Position numbers and translations under genes: made by a program. Below, piece by piece: positions 1-5,221 of a stretch of 5,221 bases of DNA. Source of the DNA: JAUVDZ01 sp964346325 (lineage in GTDB: Bacteria > Patescibacteriota > Gracilibacteria > UBA1369 > PNNO01); the NCBI GenBank assembly GCA_964346325.1, contig CAYFUK010000059.1, forward strand, positions 1 to 5,221, read 5' to 3'. The notes under the pieces are model-generated. The model saw only the letters and a list, made by a program, of their open reading frames with translations. It searched no databases and was not told where the DNA came from. Position 1 is the first letter of the stretch. Each line of letters begins with the position of its first letter.

Positions 1-162
1 TCAAATTGTTCGCTGCCATACAACACCCCTTTAATAATTCTTGATGATATATGCACAACATTTTCAACAATTAATGAAGCTGCAATCACTTTAAAAAAAG
101 CGGGATATAAGCTAATCTATGCAATGGCGCTTGCGCATGCAGAACTTAAATCACACAAATGA
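1..162 (+). CDS. ComF-family phosphoribosyltransferase, C-terminal fragment (5' end outside window)
   Basis: The first 53 codons of frame 1 are open and end at TGA (160-162). They encode the C-terminal part of a type I phosphoribosyltransferase fold. Residues 11-24 of the fragment read LIILDDICTTFSTI, a hydrophobic strand followed by the PRPP-binding loop (family form hhhhDDhxTTGxT). They are followed by a helix ending LKKAGYK and a last strand, IYAMALAHAE. This order, ending shortly after an 'hhxLA' strand, is typical of ComF/GntX-like proteins, which are linked to DNA uptake in competent bacteria; their enzymatic substrate is not established. Oddity: the loop glycine is Phe here (TTFST instead of TTGxT). 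The stop codon overlaps the ATG of the downstream glycosyltransferase in ATGA, so the two are likely translationally coupled. Another small phosphoribosyltransferase family is possible because only the C-terminus is seen. Confidence 0.72.
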   Translation, partial: SNCSLPYNTPLIILDDICTTFSTINEAAITLKKAGYKLIYAMALAHAELKSHK

Positions 163-1262
163 AAATAGGAGTTGACGCATCAAGGTATAACGTTCGCAAC
201 GGAACAGGGGTTGAATTATATTCGGTCAAAATAATTCACGGTTTGATTGAACATTTTAAAAAAGATTCGGAGCATGAGTTGATTTTATATACACCGCGCA
301 AATTAATGCTTTTTAAAGCCCGCAATATAAAACATCGAACAATCCCTTTTAAAAGATTATGGACAAAAGTAAGACTTTCGTGGGAAATGTTATGGAAAAA
401 GCCTGATGTATTGTTTGTACCTTCTCATGTTTTGCCTTATTTCGCACCTAAACGCTCGGTTATAACCGTGCACGATGTTGCTTTTATGCATATGCGTAAA
501 GCTTATTCCCGGTTTCAGTTCCGGTATCTTAAGCGCGAAACAAAAAAATCGGTTAAAAAAGCATCAACAATAATAGTGCCGAGCAAAGCAACAAAACGTG
601 ATTTAAAACACTTTTTTAAATGTGCCGATGAAAAAATAAAAGTTATTTACCACGGACACGACTTTAAAACGATAAATTATCCGGCAGAGTTTGAGAAAGA
701 TTTTTTTAAAAGACTGGGAATAAAAAAGCGTGATCATATATTTTTATTCATAGGCAGACTTGAGTACAAAAAAAACATCTACAGATTAATGAAAGCATTC
801 GATGAATTTAACGAGAACTTTCCCGGCTACAAACTAATCCTTGCCGGTTCCAGAGGGCACGGTTTTAACAAAATCCTTAAAAAAACATTAAAAACCGAAC
901 TTTTTAAAAACGTATTAATGCCGGGCTATATAACCGATAAAGAAAAACATGTTTTATTAAAATATTGTGATGCATTTGTTTTTCCTTCTCTTTATGAAGG
1001 TTTTGGATTTCCGGTTTTAGAGGCTTATTCTTATGGCAAACCGGTTTTAACTTCGCATGCCGCATCGCTGCCTGAAATTGCGGGAGACGGCGCTGTATTC
1101 GTTGATCCGCATATTATTGATTCTATAAAAAAAGGTCTTGTTAAAATAGCCACAAATCCGGATTTAAAAAAACAAAAATATGACAAGCAGCAGGCTCAGT
1201 TATCAAAATTCACATGGAGAAATGCCATTGATGAAACAATTAAAATACTGCTTAAAGATTAG
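159..1262 (+). CDS. GT4-family glycosyltransferase (GT-B fold, mannosyltransferase-like)
   Basis: This 367-residue protein has the usual length and layout of a retaining GT4 (Glycos_transf_1) enzyme, which transfers a sugar from a nucleotide-sugar donor to a growing glycan or glycolipid on the cytoplasmic side of the membrane. The N-terminal acceptor domain begins MKIGVDASRY with a Gly-rich GTGVELYS loop (15-22). It contains VLFVPSHVLPY (84-94) and ITVHDVAF (102-109). The C-terminal donor domain starts at about residue 190 with FLFIGRLEYKKN (195-206, basic residues R200 and K205 where the family contacts donor phosphates). It continues with KLILAGSRG (225-233) and PGYITD (255-260), then the EX7E motif, E280 and E288, in YEGFGFPVLEAYSYGKPV. 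PEIAGDGAVFVDP (305-317) is the usual tail. There is no membrane segment or signal peptide. The ATG at 159 lies in ATGA with the upstream stop and has no visible Shine-Dalgarno sequence, so coupling is likely. It ends at TAG, overlapping the convergent gene by 4 bp. Donor and acceptor cannot be read from sequence; the mannosyltransferase label rests on general resemblance. Confidence 0.93.
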   Translation: MKIGVDASRYNVRNGTGVELYSVKIIHGLIEHFKKDSEHELILYTPRKLMLFKARNIKHRTIPFKRLWTKVRLSWEMLWKKPDVLFVPSHVLPYFAPKRSVITVHDVAFMHMRKAYSRFQFRYLKRETKKSVKKASTIIVPSKATKRDLKHFFKCADEKIKVIYHGHDFKTINYPAEFEKDFFKRLGIKKRDHIFLFIGRLEYKKNIYRLMKAFDEFNENFPGYKLILAGSRGHGFNKILKKTLKTELFKNVLMPGYITDKEKHVLLKYCDAFVFPSLYEGFGFPVLEAYSYGKPVLTSHAASLPEIAGDGAVFVDPHIIDSIKKGLVKIATNPDLKKQKYDKQQAQLSKFTWRNAIDETIKILLKD

Positions 1263-3097
1263 ATTTTTTCTTTTTTTCTTTCTTTTAAATACATTTTTTT
1301 GATTTCCCGCTGTTTTATCTCGGATAAGCGGCTTTTAATTTTTTCAAACCTTTTTTTTACCAAATCACTGTTATCGTTTTGTATCTTAATAAATGCTGTA
1401 TAAAAAGGATTGGTCTCGGTTTGTAATTCTTTTCTGTGAATAAGTGCCCACATTTGTTCAAGAAACTGCCTGTTATATAATAAAGCTCTTCTCACTCTTG
1501 CCTGTGGTTGTTTAAGAATTTCCAATGCAATAATCTTAAGCAAATTTGAATGACCTTCAAAATTTCTTTGAGCAAGAGCGATTTTTGTGTTTATATCCGA
1601 ATTTTTAATAGCATAAATTAAAACTTTCAAATTTAAAGAGTTTAAAATTACAAATTTATGTATGGATTCGTGTCTTTTATTACTTATTAAATTAAATTCA
1701 ATTTCTTCTATTCCCGACCCGGCCAAAATTTGCAGAGCGGTTTTGGATTTAATATATTCTCTTTTACTTAGTGCGGTTAAAATATCCGCATCTTTTGTTA
1801 ATGCAAGTTTTTCTTCAGTTGTGGTGGTAATGTCGCCGGTTCTTCTTGCCAAAGCTAAAAAAACCTGTTTGTTTTCATTCTCAAGCAAACTTAATTCGAC
1901 CTCTTTTGATAATTCTTTTCGTTTTGCTATTGCAATTTTAATTTTACCGCTTTCTTCGGCTGCAGCTTTTGATTTGAGATAATCTTTATCGTTAGTGAAT
2001 TTTGCAACACGTAATCTTACTTCTTCATTTTCATGCTCCTTTAAAGCCTCCGAAACCTTCAAAACCGGATCTTCCAATAAACGTCTGAAAGCCTGTTGCG
2101 AAAGTTTTAACGAGTATAACCTGGCAATCCTCAGCCTTATTGACGCTATTTTTGAACCGGCGCAAAAATCAAGAATTTTCCTGCTTTTGGAATTCTTAAT
2201 AACAAATTCCCAGATAGGCTCATAAGAAATGGCCTTTCTGTGCTTTAAAGCTTTCTGAAGCACACTGAACCGCTCAATATTGAGCTTTATAATCGTAAAA
2301 ATGGCCCGAGTGGTAATGTAAGCATTTTTAAGCAAGTATTCCACGCCTTTATTCAAACCGGCCATAAATTCTATTATTTTGGTGTTTCGCTGTTTAGCAC
2401 AAAAACGAATGATCTTTTGATCATCGGTTTTTCTTATTACAAATTTAAAATGATTAATATTTGCAACATCTTTTTTTAAAGCTCTCAAAACCAAAAAAGA
2501 ATTAAGATAGTTTTTCTTTAAAATAAGCATAAGCAAGCCTGAATTCAATTTATCACAGTTTAAAAGCATTAAAAGAATACGCGTATTGTGGGTATAGTAA
2601 ACAATACTTGCAAGTGTTTCCGTAAATACATTCCGATGATTTATAATCCCTTTTAATAAACGCAAAGCTATATGAGGATGACTTCTTATAAAATCGTTAA
2701 ATACCTTCTGTTTTATCAAATCCAATTGCTCTCCTGTTGCATTCGGATTTTTTAACATTTCCAAAAAAATAGCGGGACTTTTTGATTTTGATATTTCCTT
2801 TAATACTTCGGGGTCTTTATCTTTGGCAAATTCTTTTTGTAATTCCTCATCATCAATTTCAACAGCCAGTCTTGCACCTATGGCACGTATTCTGGGGATA
2901 TCGCTTGAAGCGAATTTTTTTATTGTTTCCGGATTTTTAAGATCATCTTTTAATTTAAGTTTTTTTATTTCTTTAAACACTTCATCGGTATTCTCAAATT
3001 CACCCACTTTATTAACGACTTTAGCCAAAGGTTTTAATTCGTCTTTAAGAGGGATTTCTTTAAATTCCTTGATTTTTTCTTGTTTTTTATTTTTCAT
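1259..3097 (-). CDS. Large LRV/HEAT-like alpha-solenoid repeat protein, function unknown
   Basis: I do not recognise a named family for this 612-residue protein. It appears almost entirely helical and repetitive. The clearest units lie at about residues 360-466, where a hydrophobic-x-hydrophobic-x-[AS] helix start recurs every 26-27 residues: VRLRVAK (360), IKIAIAK (386), VFLALAR (412), ILTALSK (439), IEFNLIS (466). Each is followed by a second Leu-rich helix and an acidic/Asn turn. This resembles leucine-rich repeat variant (LRV) or HEAT-type solenoids, which usually bind proteins or nucleic acids. More diverged units extend both ways: IRAIGARLAVE (70-80), and two related segments, KIIRFCAKQR (228-237) and KILDFCAGSK (307-316), 79 residues or about three repeats apart. 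The N-terminus (1-50) and C-terminus (580-612, ending in KERKKEKI) are charged and Lys/Glu-rich, possibly coiled or disordered. I see no catalytic motif, signal peptide, membrane helix or Cys/His metal cluster. The first Met is the only plausible start; the next Met is about residue 114. No Shine-Dalgarno sequence precedes it. The gene diverges from polX and converges on the glycosyltransferase. Confidence 0.88.
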   Translation of the reverse strand: MKNKKQEKIKEFKEIPLKDELKPLAKVVNKVGEFENTDEVFKEIKKLKLKDDLKNPETIKKFASSDIPRIRAIGARLAVEIDDEELQKEFAKDKDPEVLKEISKSKSPAIFLEMLKNPNATGEQLDLIKQKVFNDFIRSHPHIALRLLKGIINHRNVFTETLASIVYYTHNTRILLMLLNCDKLNSGLLMLILKKNYLNSFLVLRALKKDVANINHFKFVIRKTDDQKIIRFCAKQRNTKIIEFMAGLNKGVEYLLKNAYITTRAIFTIIKLNIERFSVLQKALKHRKAISYEPIWEFVIKNSKSRKILDFCAGSKIASIRLRIARLYSLKLSQQAFRRLLEDPVLKVSEALKEHENEEVRLRVAKFTNDKDYLKSKAAAEESGKIKIAIAKRKELSKEVELSLLENENKQVFLALARRTGDITTTTEEKLALTKDADILTALSKREYIKSKTALQILAGSGIEEIEFNLISNKRHESIHKFVILNSLNLKVLIYAIKNSDINTKIALAQRNFEGHSNLLKIIALEILKQPQARVRRALLYNRQFLEQMWALIHRKELQTETNPFYTAFIKIQNDNSDLVKKRFEKIKSRLSEIKQREIKKMYLKERKKEKI

Positions 3098-3112
3098 TTT
3101 ATTTCATATTTA

Positions 3113-3121
3113 ATTATAACA
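3113..3121 (-). promoter_or_regulatory. Extended -10 promoter for the repeat-protein gene
   Basis: Read on the minus strand, 3121 to 3113 is TGTTATAAT: a perfect -10 hexamer TATAAT preceded by TG and one spacer base, the sigma-70-type extended -10. The -35 region at 17-bp spacing (3141-3136, TTAATT) matches only 3 of 6, which extended -10 promoters tolerate. The expected start site near 3106 would leave a leader of only about 9 nt before the ATG at 3097, too short for a normal ribosome binding site, and none is seen. The motif is seen directly; its activity is inferred. Confidence 0.55.
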
Positions 3122-3143
3122 TATTTTTCAAATTAAATTAACA

Positions 3144-3170
3144 TTCACAATCAATCATATTTTCGATAAT
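3144..3170 (+). promoter_or_regulatory. Candidate sigma-70-type promoter for polX
   Basis: TTCACA (3144-3149, 5 of 6 to TTGACA) and GATAAT (3165-3170, 5 of 6 to TATAAT) are separated by 15 bp, slightly shorter than the optimal 17. The -10 ends 8 bp before the polX ATG at 3179, so transcription would start at or next to the A of the ATG, giving a leaderless mRNA. No Shine-Dalgarno sequence precedes the ATG, which fits. Its -35 lies 2 bp from the weak -35 region of the leftward promoter, so polymerases at the two promoters would compete for the same DNA. AT-rich sequence makes chance matches easy, so confidence is moderate. Confidence 0.4.
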
Positions 3171-3178
3171 GTATTTAT

Positions 3179-4897
3179 ATGGTAAATAAACAAATTTCTG
3201 AAATTTTTCAGGAAATCGGAGATATTCTCGAAATTAAGGATGAGAACCGTTTTAAAATACTTGCTTACCAGAGGGCGGCACAGATAATCAGAAACCTTGC
3301 ATCGGATTTAAAACAAATCTATAAAAAAGATCCAAAAAAAATCCTTGAAATTAAAGGGATTGGAAAGGATCTGTATTTAAAAACAGTTGAAATAATCGAA
3401 ACGGGAAAATGTGACATGCATCAAAAGCTGTTAAAAGAAATACCTGCCGGAGTTTTGGATATGCTTAATTTAAGAGGTGTGGGGCCGAAAAAAGTTAAAA
3501 TGTTTTATATAACTCTTGGAATTAAAAACTTAAAAGAACTCGAAAAAGCCTGTAGAAGCGGAAAAATACATGTACTGCCTGGTATGGGAGAAAAGTCGGA
3601 ACTGGCGGTTTTAAAAGCAATTGATGACATGAAAAGATTTGCCGAACGTACTTTAATGCCTTTTGCACTGGAAGAAGCACAGCTGATTATCAAGTATATG
3701 AAAAAACAAAAATCAATTGAAAAAATTGAATACGGAGGATCACTGCGACGACGAAAAGAAACGGTTGGAGATATTGATATACTGGCTTCCGCATCAAAAA
3801 AAAACACATCCAAAATAATGGACCATTTTGTAAATTACCATCATACTGAAGAAATACTTGCCCATGGCGAAACAAAATCAAGCATTGTTTTGAACACCGG
3901 CATTCAGATTGACCTAAGAGTTATAGAACCAAAAAGTTATGGCGCTGCCTTACATTATTTTACCGGCTCAAAAGCGCATAATATAGCAATAAGGGACAGG
4001 GCGAAAAAAATGGGCTTAAAAGTAAGCGAATACGGTGTTTTTAAAGGAACAAAACAAATAGCGGGCAAAACAGAGGAAGAAGTATTTAAAGCAGTGGAAC
4101 TCCCCTACATAATCCCCGAACTTCGCAAAGACGACGGTGAAATCGAAGCGGCTGAAAAAGATGAACTGCCAAAATCCATCGAACCAAAAGATATAAAAGG
4201 TGACCTTCACATGCACACTAACGAATCAGATGGCACGCAAGACCTGGAAACCGTAGTAGAAAAATGCCGCAAATCGGGTTATAAATACATAGCAATAACC
4301 GATCATTCAAAAACTTCGGCAATCGCAAACGGCCTTGATGAAAAACGATTACAAAAACAATATAAGCGAATTGATGAATTGAATAAAAAATATAAGGATT
4401 TTTGTATTTTAAAAGGATGCGAAGTTGACATTTTAAAAGACGGCAGTCTGGATTTTAGTGATGAATTTCTGGCTCAAATGGATATTTTCCCTGCATCGGT
4501 TCATTCGGGTTTTTCTATGACAAAATCAAAAATGACCGACAGAATCATAAGGGCAATGAGCAATCCTTATGTTAAAATAATCGGGCACTTAACAGGACGA
4601 CTGATAAACAGACGCGATCCGTATGATCTCGATATTGACGCAATAATAGATGCGGCCAAAGAATACAAAGTTGCACTTGAGCTAAATGCCCAGCCTCTAA
4701 GGCTTGATATTAAAGACACATACCTGCGCAAAGCAAAAGAAAAAGGTGTAAAAATTGTTATCGGAACCGACTCTCACCACACCTCCCAAAGAGTTTATAT
4801 GGAATACGGTGTTTACATGGCCCGCAGAGGATGGCTTGAAAAAAAGGATGTTCTTAACACAAGAACACTTAAACAATTATTAGATTACTGGAAATAG
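3179..4897 (+). CDS. polX: DNA polymerase X with C-terminal PHP domain (PolX)
   Basis: This 572-residue protein matches bacterial PolX in length and domain order. PolX fills short gaps in DNA repair and, through its PHP domain, has Mn-dependent 3'-5' exonuclease and other end-processing activity. The N-terminal 8-kDa-type helical domain starts at residue 4 with the family's IF-EI pattern. Three helix-hairpin-helix motifs follow: IKGIGKDL (58-65), LRGVGPKK (98-105) and LPGMGEKS (133-140). The Pol beta palm has GGSLRRR (186-192) and GDIDIL (197-202) with catalytic D198 and D200. The third Asp, D245, is in IQIDLRV, and YFTGS (260-264) is the sugar/nucleotide-binding motif. A linker (about 315-340) leads to the PHP domain, whose nine metal ligands are all present: H344, H346, D351, H376, E415, H442, H470 (GHLTGRL), D531 and H533 (GTDSHH). 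Both activities therefore look intact. The start fits known PolX N-termini. It probably initiates on a leaderless mRNA and is followed after 2 bp by a glycosyltransferase gene, suggesting one transcript. Confidence 0.97.
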   Translation: MVNKQISEIFQEIGDILEIKDENRFKILAYQRAAQIIRNLASDLKQIYKKDPKKILEIKGIGKDLYLKTVEIIETGKCDMHQKLLKEIPAGVLDMLNLRGVGPKKVKMFYITLGIKNLKELEKACRSGKIHVLPGMGEKSELAVLKAIDDMKRFAERTLMPFALEEAQLIIKYMKKQKSIEKIEYGGSLRRRKETVGDIDILASASKKNTSKIMDHFVNYHHTEEILAHGETKSSIVLNTGIQIDLRVIEPKSYGAALHYFTGSKAHNIAIRDRAKKMGLKVSEYGVFKGTKQIAGKTEEEVFKAVELPYIIPELRKDDGEIEAAEKDELPKSIEPKDIKGDLHMHTNESDGTQDLETVVEKCRKSGYKYIAITDHSKTSAIANGLDEKRLQKQYKRIDELNKKYKDFCILKGCEVDILKDGSLDFSDEFLAQMDIFPASVHSGFSMTKSKMTDRIIRAMSNPYVKIIGHLTGRLINRRDPYDLDIDAIIDAAKEYKVALELNAQPLRLDIKDTYLRKAKEKGVKIVIGTDSHHTSQRVYMEYGVYMARRGWLEKKDVLNTRTLKQLLDYWK

Positions 4898-4899
4898 AT

Positions 4900-5221
4900 A
4901 TGACAAAGACAAGCAAATCCCCCCCGGGGGGGAAATCAACTTCTAACAAAAAAATCGCATTAGTACATGATTTTTTACTTAAACCGGGAGGAGCGGAACG
5001 GGTTCTTAAAGTTCTTGCCGATATGTTTCCGGATGCTCCCATCTACACACTTTTATATGATGAGAAGGCCGTGGGAAAGATCTTTCCAAAAAATCGCGTA
5101 AGGACTTCCGAGCTTCAAAAATTGCCGAAATTTATAAGATCGCGGCAAAAATATCTGTTTCCGCGCATGCCCAAAGCTATCGAAAAATTTGATTTTTCCG
5201 ATTTTGACATTGTTTTGAGTT
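4900..5221 (+). CDS. GT4-family glycosyltransferase, N-terminal part (3' end outside window)
   Basis: An open frame begins with ATG 2 bp after the polX stop and runs off the right edge after 107 codons. Residues 19-34 read IALVHDFLLKPGGAER, followed by VLKVLADMFPDAPIYTLLYD. This is the first strand, the Gly-rich acceptor loop and the second strand of GT4 enzymes related to WbaZ-type mannosyltransferases, and the fragment ends in FDIVLS as in the family. The catalytic EX7E region lies beyond the window. Family members usually begin within a residue or two of the IALVHDF strand. Here there are about 17 extra residues, including SPPGGK encoded by a C7G7 palindrome. No other in-frame ATG, GTG or TTG lies between 4900 and the conserved strand, and the frame is closed upstream at 4870, so this start is the only conventional one. 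A weak GGA (4890-4892) lies 7 nt upstream. The enzyme probably acts in surface glycan synthesis, as does the GT4 enzyme at 159-1262, but the two are not close copies. Confidence 0.9.
   Translation, partial: MTKTSKSPPGGKSTSNKKIALVHDFLLKPGGAERVLKVLADMFPDAPIYTLLYDEKAVGKIFPKNRVRTSELQKLPKFIRSRQKYLFPRMPKAIEKFDFSDFDIVLS
4915..4937. repeat. C7G7 perfect palindrome flanked by AAATC direct repeats
   Basis: Seven C (4919-4925) are followed directly by seven G (4926-4932). With the flanking T and A this forms a 16-bp perfect palindrome (4918-4933). AAATC occurs on both sides (4915-4919 and 4933-4937), so the segment 4915-4932 looks like an 18-bp unit whose removal restores one AAATC and keeps the reading frame. 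It encodes Ser-Pro-Pro-Gly-Gly-Lys at residues 7-12 of the downstream glycosyltransferase. In RNA it could fold into a short all-G:C hairpin 15-30 nt after the start codon. It stands out sharply from the AT-rich surroundings. The sequence is directly visible; origin and effect are inferred. Confidence 0.85.

Noticed and set aside
1..1262. Alternative genetic code with TGA read as Gly or Trp, as in some Patescibacteria and mollicutes
   Set aside because: TGA ends the comF-like frame right at a family-typical C-terminus and in ATGA overlap with the next gene, and Gly and Trp are encoded normally in all genes.
1263..1290. Intrinsic terminator after the first glycosyltransferase
   Set aside because: There is a T-rich run but I could find no G:C-rich stem in front of it, so it is not listed as a terminator.
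1662..2225. Two plus-strand open frames of 106 and 76 codons
   Set aside because: They lie antisense inside the repeat-protein gene, are rich in Ser/Phe/Leu as expected for the reverse of Lys/Glu/Leu codons, and show no recognisable motif.
2823..3113. Plus-strand open frame of 96 codons over the 5' end of the repeat-protein gene
   Set aside because: It is antisense to a well-supported gene, has shadow-like composition, and ends across that gene's promoter.
3169..3189. A 6-codon upstream open frame (ATG at 3169) overlapping the polX start
   Set aside because: It begins within the predicted -10 box, so it would probably not be in the transcript, and such short frames are common by chance in AT-rich DNA.
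3505..4216. Three minus-strand open frames of 63-102 codons inside polX
   Set aside because: They are antisense to conserved PolX domains; their Phe/Ile/Ser-rich composition is that of a reverse-strand shadow.
1..5221. CRISPR array, tRNA or rRNA gene, transposase, toxin-antitoxin or defence system
   Set aside because: I saw no regularly spaced direct repeats, no tRNA-like cloverleaf and no motif of such proteins. The window is filled by the five genes described.

Overview
The window is a compact, AT-rich (roughly one-third G+C by eye) bacterial chromosome segment with almost no intergenic DNA. It carries five genes: a truncated ComF-type phosphoribosyltransferase (+), a complete GT4 glycosyltransferase (+), a 612-residue alpha-helical repeat protein of unknown function (-), a complete DNA polymerase X, PolX (+), and the start of a second GT4 glycosyltransferase (+) that runs off the right edge. 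Genes use TGA, TAG and TAA as stops and TGG for Trp, so the standard bacterial code applies. The style of the genes (Lys-rich proteins, GT4 enzymes of mannosyltransferase type, PolX, overlapping genes, hardly any Shine-Dalgarno sequences) resembles Candidate Phyla Radiation/Patescibacteria genomes. That assignment is an inference from general resemblance and is only moderately secure.

Layout. Positions 1-1262 hold a rightward pair, comF-like then glycosyltransferase, joined by an ATGA stop/start overlap and probably translationally coupled. The glycosyltransferase meets the leftward repeat-protein gene tail to tail, with a 4-bp overlap of the two stop codons (1259-1262). The repeat-protein gene and polX diverge from an 81-bp, very AT-rich spacer (3098-3178), the only real intergenic region. 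It contains an extended -10 promoter facing left and a plausible -35/-10 pair facing right. Both would give leaderless or almost leaderless mRNAs. polX is followed after 2 bp by the second glycosyltransferase, so these two are probably co-transcribed.

Function. The two glycosyltransferases point to cell-surface polysaccharide or glycolipid synthesis. PolX is a gap-filling repair polymerase with a PHP nuclease domain, and all its polymerase and PHP metal ligands are visible. The ComF-like protein belongs to the family linked to DNA uptake in competent bacteria, but only its C-terminal PRPP-loop region is seen. No single pathway ties these genes together, and I see no defence system, mobile-element gene, RNA gene or CRISPR array.

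The most unusual features are a perfect C7G7 palindrome a few codons inside the second glycosyltransferase, flanked by 5-bp direct repeats and looking like an 18-bp in-frame insertion, and the large uncharacterised LRV/HEAT-like solenoid protein.
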